Assembly (NCBI GenBank): GCA_937896105.1
Contig: CALBKR010000112.1
Location: forward strand, 1 to 17,750
DNA from: an uncultured Bacteroidales bacterium
Lineage (GTDB): Bacteria > Bacteroidota > Bacteroidia > Bacteroidales > Bacteroidaceae
Length of the DNA stretch: 17,750 nucleotides
Reading direction: 5' to 3'
The notes beneath the pieces were generated by a model that ran no database searches, was not told where the DNA came from, and was given only the letters and a program-made list of their open reading frames with translations. Positions 1 to 7,103 of this stretch are shown piece after piece. Positions within the stretch are counted from its first letter, which is position 1. Every line of letters starts with the position of its first letter. The translations under genes were made by a program, and so were the position numbers.

Positions 1-340
1 CTTTCTTGTATGCCTCGACAGCCTTTTCGAGTGCCTGGAATGCCGCCTTGCCGGCCTCGGCACTGCTGTTGCCAAGCTCTATGTGCAGTTCGTCGTCGTT
101 GCAGTTTACGATATTCAGTTTGCCAGCCTGCGCGTCGGATGCCTTCTCTATGGCATTATATGGTATCTCCATCTCAAGCGCCTTGCGGTGGTATGCGGCT
201 GCTTTTGGCGAGCCAAAGACAATGGGGGTACAGATGTCGAACATCTCGCTGTTCTCGAATGTCTTGAATATTATCTCATAACCGATGCCGTTGATGTCGC
301 CTTGTGTAATTCCTACACGGATTCTTCCTTTTTCACTCAT
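1..340 (-). CDS. pdxA: 4-hydroxythreonine-4-phosphate dehydrogenase PdxA, 5' part (runs off left edge)
   Basis: Only the first 113 codons are present; the gene starts at the ATG complementary to 338-340 and continues beyond base 1. The translation opens MSEKGRIRVGITQGDINGIG, followed by YEIIFKTF and then a CTPIVFGSPKAAAYHRKAL stretch. This matches the N-terminus of the Bacteroidales form of PdxA, in which the usual G-[ED]-P-A-G-I-G-P motif reads GDINGIGYE. PdxA is a cytoplasmic, metal-dependent NAD enzyme that oxidises 4-phosphohydroxy-L-threonine in the DXP-dependent pathway to pyridoxal 5'-phosphate. The metal-binding and C-terminal parts are outside the window, so completeness cannot be judged. 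It is probably the third gene of an operon with the lipoprotein (27-base gap) and rlmN, since no separate promoter is evident in that gap. Confidence 0.9.
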   Translation of the reverse strand, partial: MSEKGRIRVGITQGDINGIGYEIIFKTFENSEMFDICTPIVFGSPKAAAYHRKALEMEIPYNAIEKASDAQAGKLNIVNCNDDELHIELGNSSAEAGKAAFQALEKAVEAYKK

Positions 341-367
341 ATTGGTGGGGTGTTGTTCTTTTAATAT

Positions 368-1354
368 TTACTTTAAATCAGCCGGGAGTTTTAGTGTGTA
401 TAGTGATGCCTCGAGCTTGCGCATATAGTTGCGCTTCTCTTTGTTGGGTGCATACACAAATGCCTCTACGACTATCATTCTGCCGTTCTCCTCATCTACT
501 ATTGAATGTGCCACAAATGGGCCGCCGCCGAACATATCGTCATTCTCCATATGCCATAATCCGCGTGCGACACTCATATATTTCCCATTGTATTCCTCTG
601 CGGTCAAGGTGACGGAGCCCGGTGTTGTCTGTATGTATTGGTTGGGCTCTGCCCCTGGGATATTTATCTTCATTACAGAGTCGCGCTTGTGGATGAAATG
701 CTCCTTGTTGAAATTGTCGGGTGAGGTGTAGGGGTAGCTGTAGATTGCAAAACTCATCATTTCGACCCTGCTGGGGTTGTTGTAGTCCGATAGCCACAGG
801 AAATCCTCACCACGCTTGAATCCGGCAATGTCCGATGGTATCTTCAGCTCACATCCGAAAGTCTCCTTCATAAGCTCCATCGCTTTTTTGTTGTATCTTT
901 CTTCAATTTCCGCCACCTGTCTCTCGCGTTCCTTCTCTGTGAAGAAATCTACTATAGTCTGGGAGTTGTCGTTTACAAATTTTCCGAAAGAACGGATGTC
1001 GGGGGCGTATATGCCCATAACAATCTGCGGTGAAGCGTACATATCCCTCTGGAACCTGAACTCACATTTGCTGTAGCTGCTGTTTATGTCAACAACAATG
1101 ATGTTGCGCATAGTCTGCAGCGATGACTTGAAACCATCTCTTCCGGTTCGGGTAACCTTAAATGTCGCTTCTTGCTGCGGCAGGCCTGGTACCGGTGTGT
1201 CGAGAGCCTGTTCAAGAGCCTGTCCGGCCGATGAGTTCCAAATGTCATCCTCGCATACGAGAACAAGTTCGTAGGGCGCTCCTGCCGACTTTACAGTCTT
1301 GTCGCAAGAGGCAAATACCATTGCTGACAATAAAATAAGAAATATCTTTTTCAT
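368..1354 (-). CDS. DUF4837-like lipoprotein of unknown function
   Basis: A 328-residue protein with a lipoprotein signal: positive MKK, a hydrophobic stretch (residues 4-14) and the lipobox FASC with the lipidated cysteine at residue 17. No retention aspartate can be confidently assigned for Bacteroidota, so inner- versus outer-membrane location is open. The mature part is a soluble mix of helix and strand with no catalytic motif I recognise. Length and position between rlmN and pdxA match the DUF4837 family of Bacteroidales; this is recall of gene order and sequence style, not a search. The start is the ATG complementary to 1352-1354, right before the signal sequence. The gap to rlmN is 21 bases and to pdxA 27 bases, so it is most likely co-transcribed with both. 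No function is known to me. Confidence 0.85.
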   Translation of the reverse strand: MKKIFLILLSAMVFASCDKTVKSAGAPYELVLVCEDDIWNSSAGQALEQALDTPVPGLPQQEATFKVTRTGRDGFKSSLQTMRNIIVVDINSSYSKCEFRFQRDMYASPQIVMGIYAPDIRSFGKFVNDNSQTIVDFFTEKERERQVAEIEERYNKKAMELMKETFGCELKIPSDIAGFKRGEDFLWLSDYNNPSRVEMMSFAIYSYPYTSPDNFNKEHFIHKRDSVMKINIPGAEPNQYIQTTPGSVTLTAEEYNGKYMSVARGLWHMENDDMFGGGPFVAHSIVDEENGRMIVVEAFVYAPNKEKRNYMRKLEASLYTLKLPADLK

Positions 1355-1360
1355 CTTTTT

Positions 1361-1388
1361 TATAACGGTTTGTTTTTATAACGATTTG
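1361..1388. repeat. Short tandem-spaced direct repeat (12 bases, one mismatch)
   Basis: TATAACGGTTTG (1361-1372) and TATAACGATTTG (1377-1388) are separated by four T residues, giving a 16-base period across the rlmN stop codon and the 21-base rlmN/lipoprotein gap. It could be a small duplication that became the spacer. No function is evident. Confidence 0.4.
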
Positions 1389-2419
1389 CTCTTTTCTTCT
1401 TGTTTCAGTGTTGACAACATACCGCAGGCTGCAAATATGTCCTCGCCGCGTGATGCCCTTATGGTGGTGAAAAGACCGTTTCGGGTGAGGAAATCGCGTA
1501 ATGCGGTCATACCTTCGTTGTCAACCCCCTCGAGCGGCACGCCGGGTATGGCGTGGTAACGTATCAGATTGATGCGACAGTCGATGCCGTCGAGCAACTG
1601 CAATAGCTTGCGTGCATAGTATGTTGTTTCGTTGATACCTTTGAAAACGATATATTCGAAGGTTAGTCTTCTCTGGTGGCTGAAATCGTACTGCCGCAAC
1701 AGGTCGAGAACCTCGGTAATGGGGAAACCCTTCTCGGCAGGCATTATTTCGGCGCGTTGCTGTGGAATGGGGTGGTGCAGGCTTATGGCTATGTGGTAAT
1801 CGCCCGAGTCGAGCAAGCGTTTCAGCCCCTTGCGCACTCCTACCGATGATACGGTCAGGCGGTGAGGACTCCATCCAAGGCCATACTCCGATGTGAGTAT
1901 CTCTATGGCCGGCAACAGGTTGTCGAGGTTGTCGCAAGGCTCGCCCATTCCCATAAACACAATGTTGGTCAGTTTCTCGAATTCGGGCAATGCCAATATC
2001 TGGTTGATGATTTCGTTTGTGGTAAGGTTGGCGGTGTACTTCTGCTTGCCGGTCATACAGAACAGACAGTTCATCTTGCAACCTACCTGTGACGAGACAC
2101 AAAGCGTGGCACGCTCTCCGTCGGGGATGTATACCGCCTCGACATAATGGTTGTTGTCGACCCTGTAGAGATATTTTACGGTGCCGTCGACCGAGCGTGC
2201 TTCATCGGCCGGGGCGTTGTAGCCCACCTCGAACAGCGAGTTCAGCTTTTCACGGTTCTTGAGCGAGATGTTGGACATCTCATCTATAGTGCCGACACGT
2301 TTCTTGTATACCCAGTCGGCTATCTGCTTGGCTGTGAATGCCGGCATACCGGCCTCCTTGACTGCGGCGGTGAGGCTGTCGAGTGTCATACCTGCCAATT
2401 TTCTCTTCCTGTTCTCCAT
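1376..2419 (-). CDS. rlmN: Dual-specificity RNA methyltransferase RlmN (radical SAM)
   Basis: A 347-residue radical SAM enzyme that methylates C2 of adenine 2503 in 23S rRNA and of A37 in some tRNAs, in the cytoplasm. The [4Fe-4S]-binding CxxxCxxC motif is at C114, C118 and C121 (GCKMNCLFCMTG). The two further cysteines of the RlmN mechanism are also present: C107, seven residues before the cluster motif as in E. coli RlmN, and C332 in the C-terminal FAACGML motif, the methyl-carrying position. FMGMGEP, the SAM-binding GGEP-like motif, follows. Length is normal for the family. The Cfr paralogue, which acts on C8, is less likely given this housekeeping context. It is first in a minus-strand operon with the DUF4837-like lipoprotein and pdxA, with a promoter-like box about 28 bases upstream of the start. 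Confidence 0.96.
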   Translation of the reverse strand: MENRKRKLAGMTLDSLTAAVKEAGMPAFTAKQIADWVYKKRVGTIDEMSNISLKNREKLNSLFEVGYNAPADEARSVDGTVKYLYRVDNNHYVEAVYIPDGERATLCVSSQVGCKMNCLFCMTGKQKYTANLTTNEIINQILALPEFEKLTNIVFMGMGEPCDNLDNLLPAIEILTSEYGLGWSPHRLTVSSVGVRKGLKRLLDSGDYHIAISLHHPIPQQRAEIMPAEKGFPITEVLDLLRQYDFSHQRRLTFEYIVFKGINETTYYARKLLQLLDGIDCRINLIRYHAIPGVPLEGVDNEGMTALRDFLTRNGLFTTIRASRGEDIFAACGMLSTLKQEEKSKSL

Positions 2420-2446
2420 AATATACCGGCCGTTTGCTTTTCCTTG

Positions 2447-2454
2447 CGAAGATA
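2447..2454 (-). promoter_or_regulatory. Putative -7 box of the rlmN operon promoter
   Basis: Read on the minus strand, the sequence is TATCTTCG followed by CAAGG, one base off the Bacteroidota -7 consensus TAnnTTTG. It lies 28 bases before the rlmN ATG, which would give a leader of about 20 bases. No clear -33 TTG could be picked out. The assignment rests on consensus and position only. Confidence 0.5.
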
Positions 2455-2548
2455 ATGCAAAAAAGTGATTTATGTGCTATGTGCGCGCTGTTTTAATATT
2501 AAATAATATTTTATACAATAAAAACATTCGTCGGATGCGCTTTTTTAT

Positions 2549-2556
2549 TAATTTCG
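2549..2556 (+). promoter_or_regulatory. Putative -7 box for the GT2-DUF4922 / SpoIID pair
   Basis: TAATTTCG followed by CAAG fits TAnnTTTG with one mismatch and sits 18 bases before the ATG at 2574. The predicted leader is therefore only about 11-12 bases. It resembles the divergent rlmN box, which also reads TTCGCAAG, about 95 bases away. The surrounding 2460-2573 sequence is very AT-rich and appears non-coding. Confidence 0.45.
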
Positions 2557-2573
2557 CAAGAAACAATGTTGTA

Positions 2574-4979
2574 ATGAAAAACTACTCGATAGAAATATTT
2601 ATGCCGGCAGCAAATGGGGCTTGTGATATTTCCTCTCTCGCTCCGTTGCTGGACAGGCCGGAGATAACCAAGGTGTGGCTTCTGGGCGCTTATCCATCCT
2701 GTGCCGTGTTGCCAGGAAAAGTCGCAGCTCTACAGGTGGAATCGTTGCAGTCTACTGCAGCTTTCAGAATGGTTGCAAAGGCTGCAACAGCCGATTTTGT
2801 GCTGTTTGTGGGTAAGCCCGGGGTGTGCATAGATGCCGATATGCTGCTGAAAATGTGTGATGCAATGCCGGGCGATGCTCCGATGGGCTATTCGCATTAC
2901 CGCAAGGTAACCGATGGCGGCTATGCCGATGCGCCAACCATTGACTGTCAACAAGGTAGCCTGCGCAACGATTTCGATTTCGGTGCCGCTACACTTTACC
3001 GTCTCAAGGCGCTGAAGGAGTATCTGGCAATGTCACTCGAAGATTATAGCTATGCCGGTTTTTATCAGCTGCGTCTTGCGATGATGCGCCTCGGGGAGTT
3101 GTTCCATTTTTGCGGTTACGTATACACCGAGGATGAAACCGATACACGCAAGAGTGGCGAGAAACAGTTCGATTATGTCAACCCTGCGCAACGTGATGTG
3201 CAGATAGAGATGGAGAGTGTATGTACACATCACTTAAAATCCGTAGGTGGTTGGCTTCCGCCCTGTAAATATAAGGAAATAGACCTTTCCATCGGTGATT
3301 TCCCTGTTGAGGCTTCGGTTGTGATACCTGTGCTCAATCGTGAATCGACAATTGCCGATGCCATATCATCGGTGTTGAGGCAGAGAACCGCATTTCCTTT
3401 CAACATTCTGGTTGTCGACAACCATTCGACGGATGGTACATCAGAAATCATAGATGCCTTTGCCGATGAACGCGTGGTGCATATAGTCCCTTCGCAGCGT
3501 GGACTTGGCATTGGCGGCTGTTGGGATATGGCTGTCAATGATGTCCGTTGCGGCCGTTTTGCCGTACAACTCGACAGCGACGATATATACAGCGATGAAA
3601 ATACATTGCAACGTGTGGTCGATGGTTTCTATGAACAGCAATGTGCTATGCTCATAGGCTCTTACAGAATTTGTGATTTTGAACTCAACACACTGCCTCC
3701 GGGCATCATTGACCACCGTGAGTGGAGCGAAGAGAACGGGCGCAACAATGCCTTGCGCATAAATGGCCTTGGTGCCCCAAGAGCATTTTTCACCCCGGTG
3801 ATACGCGAGGTCGGTTTCCCGAATGTGAGCTACGGCGAGGATTATGCTGTGGGGTTGCAGATATCGCGTGACTACAGGATAGGGCGCATATATGATGTCC
3901 TTTATCTTTGTCGCCGTTGGGGCGGAAACTCCGATGCGGCACTGTCACACGAAAAGGTCAATGCCCATAATCTATATAAAGATAGCCTGCGTACTGCCGA
4001 ATTGCTTGCGCGGCAGGAACTGGTTAAAGAGTTCGGGACAGTGTCGGGTGAGGAACTTGCTGCTTTTTTCGACAAGCAGTTGCAGCAGTGGCCGGGTGTA
4101 GCCGAAAGGTATGCGGCGTTGGCCAATGTCAAGGTGCGCAATCTTGCTAATGGTCTTTCTTTGCAATACAACCCCTCACGTATTGTGTCCACGGCAGCGA
4201 GTGTGGATTCTGCCTCCCTTACCAAGCGTCCCTGCTTCCTTTGTGCAGGGAACCGCCCGGTCGAACAGGTTGCCGAAAATGCAATGGGTTCGCTTGAACT
4301 GCTTGTAAATCCATATCCGATATTGCCCTTCCATTTTACATTGCCGACAAAGTTGCATATGCCTCAGATGCTTTGGCCTATGTATGCCGATATGTTGCAT
4401 CTTGCCGGGCATTGGAGTGGAGTGGCGCTCTTCTACAATGGTGCAAAGTGTGGTGCATCGGCTCCCGACCACGCCCATTTGCAGGCAGTGCGCAGCAGCG
4501 ATATTCCGTTGTTGGGGCTGTTGGACGGCAAGTCACTTTCCCGTGAGCAGCTCTGCAAATTCGATGATGGCTATTTATATAATGTCAAAGGTTATGCAGT
4601 GCCGCTCTTTATGTCGGTTTCCAAAAAGGTCTCAAATTCTGTCGGGTTGCTTAAACTGTTGCTGAAAGCTATGCCAATTGTGGATGGTGAGTGCGAGCCA
4701 CGGATGAATGTTATGGCTTTTCATACTCCCGGTGTAGGGTATGTCACATTGCTGTTCCCACGTGCAAAACATCGTCCGCTCTGCTATTATGTTCAAGGAG
4801 ATACCCAAAGGCTTGTAAGCCCCGGAACTTTGGATATGGCAGGATTGATAGTAACGCCGCGTGAGTGCGATTTTGAAAGCATTACACCCAATGAAGCTGT
4901 GTGTATTCTGCGCGAGGTGGCAATGGCGGCTGATGATGTTGCTGTGGTGGCAGATAGGATAAGGAGCGAGAAGAATTGA
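2574..4979 (+). CDS. Glycosyltransferase family 2 fused to GalT/HIT-like DUF4922 domain
   Basis: An 801-residue, probably cytoplasmic, multidomain protein. Residues 1-240 look like a degenerate GT-A fold: ADFVLFVG stands where a DxD would be, and a GSLRNDFDFG segment follows. From about 247 a canonical GT2 domain begins with SVVIPVLNRE, then VVDNHSTDGT and the metal/nucleotide-binding DSDD at 334-337. Residues from about 550 to the end resemble galactose-1-phosphate uridylyltransferase and Ap4A/GDP-sugar phosphorylases. They contain CFLCAGN (C554, C557, the GalT zinc-knuckle position) and PDHAHLQ (H633, H635, Q637), an HxHxQ signature whose second histidine would be the nucleotidylated nucleophile. 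The 2574 ATG was chosen because the open frame upstream is AT-rich promoter sequence. Eleven bases separate its stop from the annotated start of the SpoIID gene. Inference: it makes or breaks an activated sugar and transfers it; substrate unknown. Confidence 0.85.
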   Translation: MKNYSIEIFMPAANGACDISSLAPLLDRPEITKVWLLGAYPSCAVLPGKVAALQVESLQSTAAFRMVAKAATADFVLFVGKPGVCIDADMLLKMCDAMPGDAPMGYSHYRKVTDGGYADAPTIDCQQGSLRNDFDFGAATLYRLKALKEYLAMSLEDYSYAGFYQLRLAMMRLGELFHFCGYVYTEDETDTRKSGEKQFDYVNPAQRDVQIEMESVCTHHLKSVGGWLPPCKYKEIDLSIGDFPVEASVVIPVLNRESTIADAISSVLRQRTAFPFNILVVDNHSTDGTSEIIDAFADERVVHIVPSQRGLGIGGCWDMAVNDVRCGRFAVQLDSDDIYSDENTLQRVVDGFYEQQCAMLIGSYRICDFELNTLPPGIIDHREWSEENGRNNALRINGLGAPRAFFTPVIREVGFPNVSYGEDYAVGLQISRDYRIGRIYDVLYLCRRWGGNSDAALSHEKVNAHNLYKDSLRTAELLARQELVKEFGTVSGEELAAFFDKQLQQWPGVAERYAALANVKVRNLANGLSLQYNPSRIVSTAASVDSASLTKRPCFLCAGNRPVEQVAENAMGSLELLVNPYPILPFHFTLPTKLHMPQMLWPMYADMLHLAGHWSGVALFYNGAKCGASAPDHAHLQAVRSSDIPLLGLLDGKSLSREQLCKFDDGYLYNVKGYAVPLFMSVSKKVSNSVGLLKLLLKAMPIVDGECEPRMNVMAFHTPGVGYVTLLFPRAKHRPLCYYVQGDTQRLVSPGTLDMAGLIVTPRECDFESITPNEAVCILREVAMAADDVAVVADRIRSEKN

Positions 4980-4989
4980 TATTGGCATA

Positions 4990-6252
4990 GTGCGCGCACC
5001 GCGTATAATGTTTGATTTCATCGGTGGTTTTACACTCGATGGCAGCGTTGTGCCGGCCGAAAATTCCATTTCGGTCAAGGACGGTATGCTCTGTTATGCC
5101 GGTGAATGTTACGAAACGCTTTGCTTCAAGCCTCAAACGGCCGAAAATTCTTTTGTCTTGCACAATGTTGTTATTGGTGTCGGATTTCATTGGCAACGTG
5201 CCGAGCGTCAGGTATTCAAGGGTGAGCTGTTGTTTATGGTTGAGGATGGTGAGGTGCGTGCTATAAATCGTCTTCCTGTCGAGGATTATCTTGTAAGTGT
5301 CATTTCGAGCGAGATGTCGGCTGCATCCTCTTTGGAATTCCTGAAAGCGCATACTATAATATCCCGCAGTTGGCTCTATGCCCAGCTTGACAGATGTGGG
5401 AGTGTTGAGAATGGCCGTTTGGGGTATGAGAATGAAACAGAAATAGTACGTTGGTATGCGAGGGAGGACCATCATAATTTCGATTTCTGTGCCGATGACC
5501 ATTGCCAACGCTATCAGGGCATTACGCGCGCTGCAAATCCCAATGTAGCCCGCGCAGTCGAAGAGACCCGTGATATCGTGCTTAAATATGACGGCAAGGT
5601 GTGTGATGCGCGTTTCAGCAAATGTTGCGGGGGTGTGACAGAACGCTTTTCGGCCTGTTGGGAGGATATCGATTATGGCTATCTGCAGGCCTTCAGGGAT
5701 TGTGAGGGCGGTGGTGAGCTTCCGCAACTCGCTACGGAGGATGGTGCAAGGGAGTGGATAGAGAGTGCCCCGCAGTCATTCTGCTCGACTGCTGACAAGG
5801 GCGTGCTATCGCAGATATTAAACGGATACGACCGTGAGACAAACGATTTCTACCGTTGGACTGTCGTCTATTCGCAAAAAGAGCTCTCGACTCTTGTTGC
5901 AGAACGTTCGGGTACCGATTTTGGCCTGGTAGAGGAACTTGTGCCTGTGGAGCGTGGCGCATCGGGGCGCATTGTCCGGCTCAAGATCGTAGGTTCAAAA
6001 GAGACGCGGGTTGTCGGCAAGGAACTTGAAATCCGCAAATGGCTCTCTAAATCACATCTTTACAGTTCTGCCTTTGTCGTCGACAAGGTTGCTGATGCTT
6101 CAGGCGAACTGCAGTTTGTTCTTAAAGGAGCCGGCTGGGGGCACGGTGTCGGCCTTTGCCAGATAGGCGCGGCGATGATGGGCGAGAAAGGTTATAGTTG
6201 TGAGGAGATACTTGCGTTCTATTATCCCGGTGCAGGTTTGGAGCCGGTCTGA
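4990..6252 (+). CDS. SpoIID/LytB-domain protein without signal peptide
   Basis: A 420-residue protein (from the GTG at 4990) of the SpoIID/LytB family, whose sporulation member is a lytic transglycosylase acting on stem-peptide-free glycan strands. The family core NRLPVEDYLVSVISSEM contains E108 at the catalytic-acid position, followed by the AHTIISRSW helix. KCCGG (211-215) and the C-terminal GWGHGVGLCQIGA (382-394) are also family hallmarks. A C-A-D-D-H-C cluster (167-172) could bind zinc, as reported for some clostridial SpoIID proteins. No signal peptide or membrane segment is visible, odd for a cell-wall enzyme. The frame is open further upstream as I-D-I-G-I-V, so translation may start at the ATT at 4975, overlapping the preceding gene's stop and eight bases after an AAGGAG (4961-4966). 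Co-transcription with the GT2-DUF4922 gene is very likely. Confidence 0.88.
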   Translation: MRAPRIMFDFIGGFTLDGSVVPAENSISVKDGMLCYAGECYETLCFKPQTAENSFVLHNVVIGVGFHWQRAERQVFKGELLFMVEDGEVRAINRLPVEDYLVSVISSEMSAASSLEFLKAHTIISRSWLYAQLDRCGSVENGRLGYENETEIVRWYAREDHHNFDFCADDHCQRYQGITRAANPNVARAVEETRDIVLKYDGKVCDARFSKCCGGVTERFSACWEDIDYGYLQAFRDCEGGGELPQLATEDGAREWIESAPQSFCSTADKGVLSQILNGYDRETNDFYRWTVVYSQKELSTLVAERSGTDFGLVEELVPVERGASGRIVRLKIVGSKETRVVGKELEIRKWLSKSHLYSSAFVVDKVADASGELQFVLKGAGWGHGVGLCQIGAAMMGEKGYSCEEILAFYYPGAGLEPV

Positions 6253-6301
6253 ACTTGTTGGTTGACTCTGCGCGCTCAAAGATACTTTCATTCGCCGTAA
6301 T

Positions 6302-6329
6302 AAATATTCAAGCAAGCTTGATATTTTTT
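6302..6329 (+). terminator. Putative Rho-independent terminator after the SpoIID gene
   Basis: AAATA-T-TCAAG, loop CAAG, then CTTGA-TATTT forms a hairpin of two five-pair segments with a single bulged T, followed by further T residues up to 6329. It begins 50 bases after the SpoIID stop and directly abuts the next promoter; the candidate -33 TTG (6318-6320) is inside its right arm. The AT-rich stem makes its strength uncertain. Confidence 0.5.
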
Positions 6330-6350
6330 GCTCATTTATTCGTATCTTTG
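6318..6350 (+). promoter_or_regulatory. Promoter of the polysaccharide operon (Bacteroidota type)
   Basis: TATCTTTG at 6343-6350 is a perfect match to the -7 consensus TAnnTTTG. A TTG at 6318-6320 is at a workable distance to be the -33 element. Transcription would start near 6356-6358, leaving a leader of about 110 bases before the first gene. This is the best promoter match in the window together with that at 15353. Confidence 0.7.
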
Positions 6351-6358
6351 CAAAATTG

Positions 6359-6388
6359 TTGCCGTTACTTTTCTTTCGGCAGTTTTTT
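6359..6388 (+). promoter_or_regulatory. Leader hairpin followed by a T run (possible attenuator or 5'-end stem)
   Basis: TGCCG (6360-6364) pairs with CGGCA (6377-6381) over a 12-base loop, and after one G comes TTTTTT (6383-6388). The shape is that of a short intrinsic terminator lying in the leader right after the predicted start of transcription. Because it would end only about 30 bases into the RNA, it may instead protect the 5' end or take part in antitermination. A second, AT-only stem with a GTAA tetraloop lies at 6418-6435. Confidence 0.4.
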
Positions 6389-6465
6389 GTGTGGAAAATT
6401 ATTGTTAAAACGATACAATATTTTGTAAAAAATATAGTTACTATAAAAAACAACTTGTGTCAGCA

Positions 6466-7098
6466 ATGAATCAACCTGCGATGGATTTGGCTATGCGTGA
6501 TGGAATGAATGTATTTGAACGGGGAATAAAGCGCCTTTTTGATTTCATCTGTTCACTGATAGCACTAATTATATTGTCACCAGTTTTTCTTATTGTGTAT
6601 TTGGCGCTTTTGTTCCAAGGTGAAGGTAGCGCGTTTTTCTTGCAAGAGAGGATTGGCTATAAAGGCAAACCATTCAATATAATAAAATTCCGAACGATGC
6701 GTGTCGACTCCGAGAGCAATGGCAAGCCACGCCTGGCAAAGGTGGATGATGACCGCTTGACAAAAATAGGCAAGTTTCTCCGTGAACATCATCTCGATGA
6801 GTTGCCGCAACTCTTTAATGTACTCAAGGGGGATATGTCATTCGTGGGTCCCCGTCCCGAACGCCGTTATTTTATCGAAAAGATACGTGAGCGGAATCCC
6901 AATTACGATTATATATATCTTATGCGCCCGGGGCTCACTTCGATGGCTACCCTGCATAACGGATATACCGATACAATGGAGAAGATGCTTGTGCGTCTGG
7001 ATATGGATATTGAGTATTTGCAGAAACGTTCGTTGTGGCTTGATATCAAGCTTATATTTACAACTTTCGTTTACATAATAAACGGTAAAAAATTCTAA
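6466..7098 (+). CDS. PglC-type polyprenyl-phosphate sugar-1-phosphate transferase
   Basis: A 210-residue monotopic phosphoglycosyl transferase (bacterial sugar transferase family, PF02397 type). It would move a sugar phosphate from a UDP-sugar to undecaprenyl phosphate on the inner face of the cytoplasmic membrane, the first step of repeat-unit synthesis. One hydrophobic segment (about 27-50) contains the helix-breaking SP (38-39) of the re-entrant membrane helix. Family motifs follow: KFRTMR (74-79), the catalytic dyad D111-E112 in HLDELPQL, FVGPRPE (126-132) and MRPGLTS (153-159). It is the short form, lacking the WcaJ-like N-terminal membrane domain. Start choice is uncertain: ATG 6466 is used here, but an in-frame GTG at 6457 and ATGs at 6481 and 6493 are possible. 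It is first in the operon, five bases before the exporter gene. Confidence 0.92.
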   Translation: MNQPAMDLAMRDGMNVFERGIKRLFDFICSLIALIILSPVFLIVYLALLFQGEGSAFFLQERIGYKGKPFNIIKFRTMRVDSESNGKPRLAKVDDDRLTKIGKFLREHHLDELPQLFNVLKGDMSFVGPRPERRYFIEKIRERNPNYDYIYLMRPGLTSMATLHNGYTDTMEKMLVRLDMDIEYLQKRSLWLDIKLIFTTFVYIINGKKF

Positions 7099-7103
7099 AG
7101 ACA

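Noticed and set aside
2472..2573. In-frame upstream extension of the GT2-DUF4922 gene by 34 codons from the ATG at 2472.
   Set aside because: The extra part is AT-rich, contains the candidate -7 box and overlaps the divergent promoter region; its translation looks like non-coding sequence.
3353..3372. CCGATG / CATCGG inverted repeat in the GT2 domain.
   Set aside because: Only six pairs inside coding sequence, expected by chance over this length.
5732..5962. Minus-strand and other open frames lying under the plus-strand genes.
   Set aside because: They fully overlap well-supported genes, have low-complexity or basic translations and no recognisable motifs.
7024..7033. AAACGTTCGT, matching the recombination-site consensus ARACGTWCGT of invertible capsule promoters in Bacteroides fragilis, with a near match on the other strand at 15261-15270.
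   Set aside because: Both lie inside coding sequence (phosphoglycosyl transferase and flippase), are 8 kb apart, and no inverted pair flanks either promoter. A chance match is more likely than an invertible segment.
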